Below are positions 1-8,192 of a stretch of DNA of 28,356 nt, piece by piece. The notes beneath the pieces are model-generated. The model did no database searches. It saw only the letters and a program-made list of their open reading frames with translations, and was not told the DNA's origin. Source of the DNA: Methylopumilus sp036567085 (GTDB lineage Bacteria; Pseudomonadota; Gammaproteobacteria; Burkholderiales; Methylophilaceae); assembly GCA_036567085.1 (NCBI GenBank), contig DATCVG010000051.1:1-28356 (forward strand). Reading direction: 5' to 3'. The stretch's first letter is position 1. Each line of letters begins with the position of its first letter. A program made the position numbers and the translations under genes.

Positions 1-918
1 AATGTTTTTTTCTGCAATTCAGGATGTGAAGCGAATGAAGCAGCAATTAAATTAGCAAGGCTTTTTGGACATCAAAAAGGCATTGATACCCCAGAAATTA
101 TTGTTATGGAAAAAGCTTTCCATGGACGAACTATGGCAACGTTATCTGCTACTGGCAATCGAAAAACACAGGCTGGCTTTGAGCCACTTGTAGGTGGATT
201 TATTCGAGTAGCTTTCGATGACTTAGAGGCTATTAAGCAAATTGCGTCAAGAAAAAATAATGTAGTTGCGATTCTTGTAGAGCCTATTCAAGGTGAGGGC
301 GGCATCAACATTCCAAACAATATTCAAAGCTACCTCAAAGGGCTAAGAGCGGTTTGTGATGAGCATGATTGGCTTTTAATGTTTGATGAGGTTCAGTCAG
401 GTATTGGAAGAACAGGTAAATGGTTTGCGCATCAACATACCTCTGTTCAGCCTGATGTCATGACGCTCGCCAAAGGTTTAGGTTCGGGTGTGCCGATTGG
501 AGCTTGTTTAGGTAAAGGCAAAGCAAGCAAGGTATTTACGCCGGGCAAGCATGGATCAACATTTGGTGGTAATCCATTGGCGACCGCAGCAGGTTTTGCA
601 ACATTAACTATTATTGAAGAAGATAAGCTTTGTAGTCATGCATCAAAAATGGGTGCATTAATTAATGAAGAATTTACAAAGCACTTAAAAGATTGTTCTC
701 AAGTAAAAGTGATCCGTAACTTGGGCTTAATGATAGGTATCGAGCTTGATCATCCATGCGGAGACTTAACTAAATTAGCTTTAAATGAAGGGCTTCTTAT
801 TAATGTGACAGCAGAAAAAGTGATTCGACTTTTACCACCACTTGTTATTAATCATATGGAAGCAAAAGAATTAGCCGAAAGATTATCTCAAGTGATTAAA
901 AATTTTTTAGCAAAGTAA
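1..918 (+). CDS. argD: Acetylornithine aminotransferase, 5' end missing
   Basis: PLP-dependent class III aminotransferase that makes N-acetylornithine from N-acetylglutamate semialdehyde in arginine synthesis. The frame is open from base 1, so the gene begins before the window; the Met at 106 is internal. The first visible residues carry the family's NSGxEANEAAIKLAR-type motif, here with Cys in place of the usual Ala (CNSGCEANEA). They are followed by the FHGRT motif, the LVEPIQGEGG block, the FDEVQSGIGRTG block with the PLP-contacting Asp, and TLAKGLGSGVPIGA, which holds the Schiff-base Lys. The visible 305 residues are roughly the last three quarters of a protein usually near 390-400 residues. 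argF follows after 22 bases. Related class III enzymes (succinylornithine or GABA aminotransferases) are possible from the motifs alone, but the argF-argG context favours ArgD. Confidence 0.93.
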   Translation, partial: NVFFCNSGCEANEAAIKLARLFGHQKGIDTPEIIVMEKAFHGRTMATLSATGNRKTQAGFEPLVGGFIRVAFDDLEAIKQIASRKNNVVAILVEPIQGEGGINIPNNIQSYLKGLRAVCDEHDWLLMFDEVQSGIGRTGKWFAHQHTSVQPDVMTLAKGLGSGVPIGACLGKGKASKVFTPGKHGSTFGGNPLATAAGFATLTIIEEDKLCSHASKMGALINEEFTKHLKDCSQVKVIRNLGLMIGIELDHPCGDLTKLALNEGLLINVTAEKVIRLLPPLVINHMEAKELAERLSQVIKNFLAK

Positions 919-940
919 GATTTTAAATAGAATTGATTTT

Positions 941-1864
941 ATGAAAACAAAACATTTTTTAAGATTTAACGATCTCAAGCGAGATGAGTTTGAATATATT
1001 TTCGCGAGAGCAAGTTGGATTAAAAAACAATTTAAAGAATACAAACAGTATTGGCCTCTTGTCGACAGAACTCTAGTGATGATTTTTGAAAAAGCAAGCA
1101 CTCGAACAAGATTATCTTTTGAGGCAGGCATTCAACAGCTTGGCGGCTCAGCAATTTATTTAAATACGAGAGATTCACAGCTCGGAAGAGGAGAGCCTGT
1201 TGAAGATGCGGGGCAAGTAATTTCAAGAATGTGTGACCTTGTAATGATTAGAACATTTGAACAGGATATTATTGATCGATTTGCACAAAATTCAAGAGTG
1301 CCTGTGATTAATGGATTAACTAACGAATATCATCCATGCCAAATTCTAGCCGATATTTTTACCTACATCGAACATAAAGGCTCTATTCAAGGCAAAACAA
1401 TTGCTTGGATTGGAGACTCTAATAACGTATGCAATACGTGGTTACAAGCTGCTGAAGTTTTAGATTTCAATGTGCATGTTTCAACACCTAAAGGTTATGA
1501 AGTTGAAGTCGAGAGAGCAGGCTTGTATGGCGATAAACATTTTGAAGAATTTGAAGATCCAATGGATGCTGCAAAAGATGCCGATATTGTCACAACTGAC
1601 GTATGGACCAGCATGGGATTTGAATCTGAAAACGAAGAGCGTTTGAAAAACTTTGCAGACTGGCAAGTAGACCAAGAAATGATGTCAGTGGCATCCTCAG
1701 ATGCTTTGTTTATGCACTGCCTTCCTGCTCATCGAGGCGAAGAGGTGACTGCAGAAGTCATTGATGGCCCTCAAAGCGCAGTATGGGATGAGGCTGAGAA
1801 CCGCCTTCATGTTCAGAAAGCATTGATGGAGTACCTATTATTAGGAAAGATTAAAAATGAGTGA
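941..1864 (+). CDS. argF: Ornithine carbamoyltransferase
   Basis: Makes citrulline from ornithine and carbamoyl phosphate, the sixth step of arginine synthesis, in the cytoplasm. At 307 aa it has the normal length. The carbamoyl-phosphate motif STRTR is at residues 53-57, the HPCQ motif at 131-134, the ornithine-side motif SMG at about 224-226, and the catalytic HCLP motif at about 259-262. The ATG at 941 gives a standard N-terminus (KHFLRFNDL). The gene overlaps argG by 8 bases (1857-1864), indicating translational coupling. It is one of the few genes here that ends in TGA. Confidence 0.97.
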   Translation: MKTKHFLRFNDLKRDEFEYIFARASWIKKQFKEYKQYWPLVDRTLVMIFEKASTRTRLSFEAGIQQLGGSAIYLNTRDSQLGRGEPVEDAGQVISRMCDLVMIRTFEQDIIDRFAQNSRVPVINGLTNEYHPCQILADIFTYIEHKGSIQGKTIAWIGDSNNVCNTWLQAAEVLDFNVHVSTPKGYEVEVERAGLYGDKHFEEFEDPMDAAKDADIVTTDVWTSMGFESENEERLKNFADWQVDQEMMSVASSDALFMHCLPAHRGEEVTAEVIDGPQSAVWDEAENRLHVQKALMEYLLLGKIKNE

Positions 1865-3071
1865 TATTAAAAAAGTTGTTTTAGCATACTCGGGCGGATT
1901 AGATACGTCTGTTATTTTGAAATGGCTTCAAGAAACTTATCAATGCGAAGTCGTTACTTTTACAGCTGACTTAGGTCAAGGTGATGAATTAGAGCCTGCA
2001 AGAGAAAAAGCTAAAGCAGCAGGCGTTAAAGAAATATTTATCGAAGATTTAAAAGAAGAATTTGTTCGAGATTTTGTATTTCCTATGTTTAGAGCGAATA
2101 CAATTTATGAGGGAGAATATCTTCTCGGCACTTCAATTGCGAGACCTCTTATCGCTAAACGTTTAATAGAGCTAGCTAGAAAAACTAATGCTGATGCTAT
2201 TTCTCATGGAGCGACAGGTAAAGGTAATGATCAAGTTCGTTTTGAATTAGGCGCGTATGCGCTCAATCCTGACATCAAAATTATTGCACCATGGCGCGAG
2301 TGGGATTTACTAAGCCGAGAAAAATTACTTCAATATGCTGAAAAAAATAATATTCCGGTTGAAATGAAACATAAAAAAGGCGGTAGTCCCTATAGTATGG
2401 ATGCTAATTTATTGCATATTTCTTATGAGGGGCGTCACTTAGAAAATCCAGGAGCGGAACCCGAGGAAGATATGTGGCGGTGGACTGTTAGTCCTGAAAA
2501 AGCACCAAACGAATCTGAAACTATCGAGATTAAATTCGAAAAAGGTGATCCAATAAGTCTTAATGGTAAAGCTATGAAAGCGCATGAATTATTAGCTACG
2601 CTAAATCACTTGGGTGGAAAGCATAGTATAGGACGGTTAGATCTTGTAGAGAATCGATATGTCGGTATGAAATCTAGAGGTTGCTATGAAACTCCCGGCG
2701 GTACTATTTTATTAAAAGCTCATCGAGCGATTGAGTCTATTACATTAGATCGTGAAGTAGCTCATCTTAAAGATGACTTGATGCCAAGATTTGCTTCTAT
2801 GATTTATAACGGTTATTGGTGGAGTCCAGAGAGACTTGCATTACAGACTTTGATTGATCACACGCAAATAAATGTGAATGGCTGGGTTAAATTGAAACTC
2901 TACAAAGGTAACGTCACAGTAATTGGAAGAGACAGTGAAACTGATTCACTTTTTGATACTTCGATTGCAACATTTGAAGATGATAAAGGCGCGTATGACC
3001 AAAAAGATGCAGCAGGTTTTATTAAACTCAATGCTTTAAGAATGAGAATCGCAGCAAAAATTAAAAAATAA
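1857..3071 (+). CDS. argG: Argininosuccinate synthase
   Basis: Condenses citrulline and aspartate with ATP to argininosuccinate. At 404 aa it matches the short bacterial type of the family. The N-terminal ATP-binding P-loop is AYSGGLDTS at about residues 10-18. Further family blocks are visible: SHGATGKGNDQVRFE, the WREWDLLSREKL segment, and KKGGSPYSMDANLLHIS. The start lies inside the end of argF (8-base overlap). argH is not in the window; the next gene, ppnP, starts 10 bases downstream. Confidence 0.98.
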   Translation: MSDIKKVVLAYSGGLDTSVILKWLQETYQCEVVTFTADLGQGDELEPAREKAKAAGVKEIFIEDLKEEFVRDFVFPMFRANTIYEGEYLLGTSIARPLIAKRLIELARKTNADAISHGATGKGNDQVRFELGAYALNPDIKIIAPWREWDLLSREKLLQYAEKNNIPVEMKHKKGGSPYSMDANLLHISYEGRHLENPGAEPEEDMWRWTVSPEKAPNESETIEIKFEKGDPISLNGKAMKAHELLATLNHLGGKHSIGRLDLVENRYVGMKSRGCYETPGGTILLKAHRAIESITLDREVAHLKDDLMPRFASMIYNGYWWSPERLALQTLIDHTQINVNGWVKLKLYKGNVTVIGRDSETDSLFDTSIATFEDDKGAYDQKDAAGFIKLNALRMRIAAKIKK

Positions 3072-3081
3072 GGTGAATTAA

Positions 3082-3393
3082 ATGGCTCAATTTGACAATG
3101 TAAGTGTAAAGAAAAAGGCAAATATTTATTTCGACGGTAAATGTGTAAGTCATACCATTCTTCTTCCAAACGGAACAAGAAGTACGATTGGTGTCATTTT
3201 TCCAAGTTCATTAACTTTCAATACTCAAGCAGCTGAAGTTATGGAGATTCTAGCTGGACACTGTCGGGTGAAATTGCAAGGCGCCTCTGATTGGACGGAA
3301 TATAAAGAAGATCAAAAATTTTCTGTGCCTGCAAATTCATCTTTTGAAATTGAGACAACAGATACGCTTCACTATGCTTGTCATTTTGAATAA
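3082..3393 (+). CDS. ppnP: Pyrimidine/purine nucleoside phosphorylase, PpnP family
   Basis: Small cupin-fold protein of 103 aa matching the former DUF1255/YaiE family, whose E. coli member phosphorolyses nucleosides to a base and ribose-1-phosphate. Recognisable features are the ANIYFDGKCVSHTI opening, the GTRSTIGVIFP segment, the MEILAGHCRVKLQGASDW core and FSVPANSSFEIE near the end. The protein is a little longer than the 94-residue E. coli form because of a short N-terminal extension. It sits between argG (10-base gap) and yajQ (28-base gap). The family assignment is firm from motifs; the activity is known from the family, not shown here. Confidence 0.88.
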   Translation: MAQFDNVSVKKKANIYFDGKCVSHTILLPNGTRSTIGVIFPSSLTFNTQAAEVMEILAGHCRVKLQGASDWTEYKEDQKFSVPANSSFEIETTDTLHYACHFE

Positions 3394-3421
3394 GTAATTT
3401 TATTAAGCAAGGAGATTTCAT

Positions 3422-3916
3422 ATGCCATCTTTTGATATTTCATCCGAAGTAAATATGGCTAATTTAAACAATTCTATTGATGTCGCATCTCGAATGATTA
3501 TCAATCGATATGACTTTAAAGGTACGAGTGCGAAAGTTGAATTTTCAGAAAAAGAATTAACTATTACACTTTATGGTGATTCTGATTTTCAATTAGGTCA
3601 AATCAAGGATATTTTATTGCCTGCTATGGAAAAGAAAGAAGCTGATAGCTCCAAAAGACTTGATCCTCAGGATATTCAAACTATATCTGGAAATAAAGTA
3701 AAACAAGTTTTGAAATTAAAATCAGGCATTGATAGCGAACTTGCAAAAAAAATTGTTAAATTACTTAAAGATAGCGGACTTAAAGTTCAGGCAGCCATTC
3801 AAGGTGAAAGTGTTCGTGTGTCAGGCGCTAAAAGAGATAACTTACAAGACGCCATAGCATTCGTTAAAAAAAGTATTAGTGATTTTCCATTGCAATTTGG
3901 AAACTTTAGAGATTAG
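3422..3916 (+). CDS. yajQ: YajQ-family nucleotide-binding protein
   Basis: Two-domain RNP-like fold protein of the UPF0234/YajQ family, 164 aa, close to the usual 160-165. It opens with the family signature MPSFDISSEV, followed by NRYDFKGT at about residues 29-36. The second half carries KQVLKLKSGIDSELAKKIVKLLKDSGLKVQAAIQG and the VRVSGAKRDNLQ block that is nearly invariant in the family. Some homologues bind cyclic di-GMP or tRNA, but the role here is unknown. A strong ribosome binding site (AAGGAG, about 3410-3415) lies upstream of the ATG. It is followed by leuC after 8 bases. Confidence 0.93.
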   Translation: MPSFDISSEVNMANLNNSIDVASRMIINRYDFKGTSAKVEFSEKELTITLYGDSDFQLGQIKDILLPAMEKKEADSSKRLDPQDIQTISGNKVKQVLKLKSGIDSELAKKIVKLLKDSGLKVQAAIQGESVRVSGAKRDNLQDAIAFVKKSISDFPLQFGNFRD

Positions 3917-3924
3917 TTAAACGC

Positions 3925-5328
3925 ATGCAAGCTAAAACACTCTACGAAAAATTATTTGAAAGCCATATTGTTAAAGAAGATGCTGGCACTTATCTAATAT
4001 ACATTGATCGACATCTTGTTCATGAAGTCACAAGTCCGCAGGCATTTGAAGGCTTAAGAATTAATCATAGGCCTGTATGGAGGAATAAATCCATTCTTGC
4101 AGTTCCTGATCATAATGTTCCTACGACAGATCGATCGCTTGGTATTTCTGATCCTATTTCAAAAATTCAAGTTGAAATGCTGGATGAAAATTGTAGGCAT
4201 TTTGGATTGACTCAATTTCCTATGAATGACTATCGCCAAGGCATTGTTCATGTTATCGGACCTGAACAAGGAAGTACATTACCAGGCATGACAATCGTAT
4301 GCGGTGACTCTCATACAAGTACACATGGAGCATTCGGTGCGCTTGCAATCGGTATCGGCACTTCCGAAGTTGAACATGTATTAGCTACTCAATGCTTAAT
4401 CTTAAAAAAATTCAAGACTATGGAAGTTCGTGTAGAAGGAAAATTAAATAAAGGCATTACCGCAAAAGATATTGCTTTAGCCTTGATTGGAAAAATTGGA
4501 ACAGCAGGAGGCACAGGTTATGCGATTGAATTTACTGGTGAGTCTATTCGTTCTCTTTCTATGGAAGGCAGAATGACACTTTGTAATATGGCGATCGAAG
4601 CTGGTGCTAGGGCTGGAATGGTAGCAGTAGACGATGTCACGATATCTTATGTTGAAAATAGACCTTTTTCACCTAAAGGCGAAGCTTTTGAAAAAGCAAA
4701 AGCTTATTGGAAAACATTACATAGCGATAAAGATGCAAAATTCGATAAAGTAGTCATGCTTAATGGAAATGAAATCCTTCCGCAAGTTACATGGGGAACT
4801 TCGCCTGAAATGGTTGTAAGTATAGAAGGTATGACGCCTGATCCAAAAAATGAAAACGACCCTTCAAAAAGAAAAAGTATTGAGGATGCGCTTACTTATA
4901 TGGGACTCGAACCTAATTTTCCAATCAATCAAATTCAAATTGATAAAATTTTTATTGGGTCATGCACTAATTCGCGTATAGAAGATTTGCGAGAAGCTGC
5001 CAACATTCTTAAGGGGAAAAAAATTGCCCAAAATATTAAGTTGGCGCTAGCAGTCCCTGGATCGGGTCTTGTAAAACTTCAAGCTGAAAAAGAAGGTTTG
5101 GATCAAATTTTTATAGAAGCAGGCTTTGAATGGAGAGAGCCTGGCTGCTCGATGTGTTTAGCCATGAATGCTGATAGATAAAATCCAGGCGAACGTTGTG
5201 CATCAACTTCTAATAGAAATTTTGAGGGCCGACAAGGTCAGGGCGGCAGAACGCACCTTGTTAGTCCATCGATGGCTGCAGCCGCTGGTATTCATGGCCA
5301 TTTTGTAGACATAAGATCTTTAAATTAA
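3925..5328 (+). pseudogene. leuC: 3-isopropylmalate dehydratase large subunit, interrupted by an in-frame stop
   Basis: With LeuD, isomerises 2-isopropylmalate to 3-isopropylmalate in leucine synthesis; an aconitase-type [4Fe-4S] enzyme. The frame from 3925 runs 418 codons to a TAA at 5179-5181. It then continues without any shift for 48 more sense codons to a TAA at 5326-5328, giving 467 codon positions before the final stop, the normal family length. The three cluster cysteines are before the stop (Cys347 in GSCTNSR, Cys408 and Cys411 in GCSMCLAMN). The part after it, starting NPGERCASTSNRNFEGRQG, holds conserved substrate-binding arginines and the C-terminal HFVDIR block. Homologues usually have Leu at the stop position (MNxDRLxPGERC), so one TTA to TAA change explains it. 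The downstream reading shows no decay, so this is a recent mutation, a sequence error, or a stop that is read through. Truncated LeuC of 418 aa should be inactive. leuD starts 3 bases after the distal stop. Confidence 0.85.
5179..5181 (+). other. In-frame TAA inside leuC
   Basis: This codon follows GCT GAT AGA (Ala-Asp-Arg) and precedes AAT CCA GGC GAA CGT (Asn-Pro-Gly-Glu-Arg), at a position where LeuC proteins generally have Leu. TTA would restore the frame with a single T/A change. TAA ends most genes in this window, so a general reassignment of the codon is implausible. Confidence 0.95.
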
Positions 5329-5331
5329 TTT

Positions 5332-5967
5332 ATGAATCCATTTATTACTCATACTGGTATTGTCGCCCCTCTTGATCGCGCAAATGTAGATACGGACGCA
5401 ATTATTCCCAAACAATTTCTGAAGTCGATTAAGAAAACAGGTTTTGGCCCTCATCTTTTTGATGAGTGGCGATATCTTGATCACGGCGAGCCAGGGATGG
5501 ATTTAACTCAAAGAAAAAAAAATCCGGAATTTGTACTAAATCAGACCCCATATGAAAAGGCTTCTATTTTGATTGCGCGAGAGAATTTTGGTTGTGGCTC
5601 AAGTCGAGAACATGCACCATGGGCAATCGAAGACTATGGGTTTAGAGCGATTTTAGCTCCTAGTTTTGCTGATATTTTCTATAGCAATTGTTTTAAAAAT
5701 GGTTTGTTACCTATCGTATTGTCGAATGAAACAATCGATTTTTTATTTAAATCTATTTATGCAAATAAAGGTTATGTATTAACAATTGATTTAGAAAATC
5801 AATTTGTTGTGATGCCTTCAAATGAAAAAATAAGTTTTCAAGTAGATGCATTTAGAAAGCATTGTTTAATGCATGGATTAGATGATATTGGATTAACGAT
5901 GCAGCATAGCGAGAGTATTAAAGAATTTGAGCAAGATTACTACCAAAAAAATTCATGGCTACTTTAA
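5332..5967 (+). CDS. leuD: 3-isopropylmalate dehydratase small subunit
   Basis: Swivel-domain partner of LeuC. At 211 aa it has the normal length of the bacterial LeuD type. Visible motifs are DRANVDTDAIIPKQFLK near residues 15-31, the ENFGCGSSREHAPWAI block at about 84-99, and AILAPSFADIFYSNCFKNGLLPI after it. The reading frame is intact, with no sign of relaxed selection even though its partner gene carries a stop. This suggests that the leucine pathway is, or until recently was, functional. It starts 3 bases after the distal stop of leuC and is followed by leuB after 23 bases. Confidence 0.97.
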   Translation: MNPFITHTGIVAPLDRANVDTDAIIPKQFLKSIKKTGFGPHLFDEWRYLDHGEPGMDLTQRKKNPEFVLNQTPYEKASILIARENFGCGSSREHAPWAIEDYGFRAILAPSFADIFYSNCFKNGLLPIVLSNETIDFLFKSIYANKGYVLTIDLENQFVVMPSNEKISFQVDAFRKHCLMHGLDDIGLTMQHSESIKEFEQDYYQKNSWLL

Positions 5968-5990
5968 ATTAGAAAGATTTTTTAAATAAA

Positions 5991-7049
5991 ATGAAAATTG
6001 CAATATTACCTGGCGATGGTATTGGTCCCGAGATTACAAATCAAGCAGTTGATGTATTAAAAGCCCTTAATGTGGGCGCAGAGTTAGTGGAAGCCCCAAT
6101 TGGCGGATCTGGCTATGAAAAATTTGGCGACCCATTGCCTGATTCAACACTTGATTTAGCAATTAAATCTGACGCAGTACTTTTGGGTGCTGTAGGGGAT
6201 TGGAAATATGACACTCTGCCAAGAGATAAAAGACCTGAGCGCGGTCTTCTTCGTATCAGAAAAGAACTTAATTTATTTGCTAACCTAAGGCCAGCAATTT
6301 TATATCCTGAGCTGGTTGCTGCTTCTACACTTAAAGCCGAGATTGTTTCTAATCTTGATATTATGATTGTACGAGAATTGACAGGTGATATTTATTTTGG
6401 CCAGCCACGAGGTATTCATACAAATGAAAATGGAGAGCGTGAAGGTATCAATACAATGCGCTATTCAGAATCTGAAATTAAACGTATCGCTCATGTAGCA
6501 TTTCAGATCGCAATGAAACGATCAAAAAAGTTATGTTCAGTTGACAAAGCAAATGTTTTAGAAACCACAGAATTATGGCGTCGAATTATGATCGATCTCT
6601 CAAAAGAATATCCTGAAGTTGAGTTGACACATATGTATGTTGATAATACAGCGATGCAACTTATTAAAAATCCAAAACAATTTGATGTGTTAGTAACGGG
6701 AAATATTTTCGGTGACATTTTGTCTGATGAAGCTTCGATGTTAACAGGCTCAATTGGTATGCTGCCATCTGCATCACTTGATAGTAATAATAAAGGCATG
6801 TATGAACCTAGCCATGGTTCAGCGCCTGATATTGCAGGAAAAAATATTGCAAATCCGCTCGCGACCATTTTATCTTTAGCCATGATGTTTAGATATACAT
6901 TCAGTGACGAAAAAAATGCAAACAAAATTGAGTCAGCAGTTAAGAAAGCATTGAGTCAAGGTTTTCGAACAGCAGATATTTATTCTGCTGGAGATAAAAA
7001 AGTAAGCTGCAGTGAAATGGGCGAGGCAGTGATTGCAGCTCTTAAATAA
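5991..7049 (+). CDS. leuB: 3-isopropylmalate dehydrogenase
   Basis: NAD-dependent oxidative decarboxylation of 3-isopropylmalate, third step of the leucine branch. At 352 aa it is of usual size. The N-terminus is MKIAILPGDGIGPEI, typical of the isocitrate/isopropylmalate dehydrogenase family. Other features are the substrate segment with NLRPAILYPEL, RELTGDIYFGQPRG, the MRYSESEI segment, the YVDNTAMQLIKNP metal/substrate region, TGNIFGDILSDEASML, and the NAD-binding EPSHGSAPDIAGKNIANP block. It follows leuD by 23 bases and precedes asd by 19 bases, the usual betaproteobacterial arrangement. Confidence 0.98.
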   Translation: MKIAILPGDGIGPEITNQAVDVLKALNVGAELVEAPIGGSGYEKFGDPLPDSTLDLAIKSDAVLLGAVGDWKYDTLPRDKRPERGLLRIRKELNLFANLRPAILYPELVAASTLKAEIVSNLDIMIVRELTGDIYFGQPRGIHTNENGEREGINTMRYSESEIKRIAHVAFQIAMKRSKKLCSVDKANVLETTELWRRIMIDLSKEYPEVELTHMYVDNTAMQLIKNPKQFDVLVTGNIFGDILSDEASMLTGSIGMLPSASLDSNNKGMYEPSHGSAPDIAGKNIANPLATILSLAMMFRYTFSDEKNANKIESAVKKALSQGFRTADIYSAGDKKVSCSEMGEAVIAALK

Positions 7050-7068
7050 TTAAAGAATAGGATATTTA

Positions 7069-8187
7069 ATGGTTAGAGTTGGCTTTGTAGGTTGGAGAGG
7101 TATGGTGGGTTCAGTGCTTATGCAGAGAATGCAAGAGGAGAGTGATTTCAAGGAATTTGACTCTACTTTCTTCTCCACATCGCAAACAGGAAATGCTGCG
7201 CCATCTTTTTCCGAAAGTCATAGTTCATTAAAGGATGCACATAATGTTAAAGATTTGTCAGTTATGGATATTATTCTTTCGTGCCAAGGTGGCGACTATA
7301 CATCAGCTATATATCCAAAATTAAGAAATTCGGGATGGCAGGGACATTGGATAGATGCAGCTTCTACATTAAGAATGGAAAAAGATGCGGTGATTATTTT
7401 AGATCCATTGAATGGTGATCTTATTGAATCGGCATTCAAAAAAGGTAATAAAAATTGGATTGGGGGGAACTGCACTGTATCACTTATGTTATTAGCGCTC
7501 GATGGGCTTTTTAAGAGAGATCTTGTTGAGTGGGTTTCATCGATGACTTATCAAGCTGCTAGTGGAGCTGGGGCGCAGAATATGAGAGAGCTCATTTCGC
7601 AAATGGGTACTATTTTCAATCATGCAAAAGACTTAATTGAGGATCCTATGACGTCTATATTAGATATTGATCAAAATGTTTCGTCTACGCTTAAATCGCA
7701 GGATTTTCCAAAAGATAACTTTGGCGTACCCTTAGCAGGCAGTTTAATTCCATGGATTGATAAAGATTTAAATAACGGTCAAAGTAAAGAAGAATGGAAG
7801 GGGTCAGTTGAAACAAATAAGATTCTCGGAAGAGAAAATAATCCTATTATTATAGAAGGATTATGTGTTCGCATAGGTGCAATGCGCTGCCACAGTCAAG
7901 CTTTAACAGTTAAACTAAAAAAGAATATTTCCTTAGAAGAAATTAATGAAAGTATAAGTAATGCAAATGCATGGGTTAAATTAATACCAAATGAGCGTGA
8001 AATCTCAATGAAAGAATTAAGTCCTGCAGCAGTCTCAGGTAAACTTTCAATTCCTGTAGGGAGAATTAGAAAGCTTAACATGGGCCCCGAGTTCATCTCA
8101 GCTTTTACTGTGGGCGATCAATTGCTTTGGGGGGCTGCAGAACCACTTAGACGTGTTTTAAGAATACTTATTAAATCCATTAAATAA
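7069..8187 (+). CDS. asd: Aspartate-semialdehyde dehydrogenase
   Basis: Reduces aspartyl phosphate to aspartate semialdehyde, the branch point to lysine, threonine and methionine. At 372 aa it belongs to the longer proteobacterial (E. coli-like) type. The NADP-binding N-terminus reads VGFVGWRGMVGSVLMQRM, and the catalytic Cys is residue 135 in GGNCTVSLML. The segments with SMTYQAASGAGAQNMREL, RIGAMRCHSQALTVKL and the C-terminal GDQLLWGAAEPLRRVL block are all present. An AGGA-type ribosome binding site lies just before the ATG. fimV begins 5 bases after the stop, so the two are probably cotranscribed. Confidence 0.98.
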   Translation: MVRVGFVGWRGMVGSVLMQRMQEESDFKEFDSTFFSTSQTGNAAPSFSESHSSLKDAHNVKDLSVMDIILSCQGGDYTSAIYPKLRNSGWQGHWIDAASTLRMEKDAVIILDPLNGDLIESAFKKGNKNWIGGNCTVSLMLLALDGLFKRDLVEWVSSMTYQAASGAGAQNMRELISQMGTIFNHAKDLIEDPMTSILDIDQNVSSTLKSQDFPKDNFGVPLAGSLIPWIDKDLNNGQSKEEWKGSVETNKILGRENNPIIIEGLCVRIGAMRCHSQALTVKLKKNISLEEINESISNANAWVKLIPNEREISMKELSPAAVSGKLSIPVGRIRKLNMGPEFISAFTVGDQLLWGAAEPLRRVLRILIKSIK

Positions 8188-8192
8188 AATTT

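Noticed and set aside
3925..5328. Frameshift as the cause of the short leuC
   Set aside because: Codons before and after the TAA are in the same frame, so a substitution explains it and no insertion or deletion is needed.
6503..6925. A 140-codon open frame on the minus strand inside leuB
   Set aside because: It is antisense to conserved leuB motifs, resembles no family I know, and has no supporting ribosome binding site; it is a shadow of leuB codon use.
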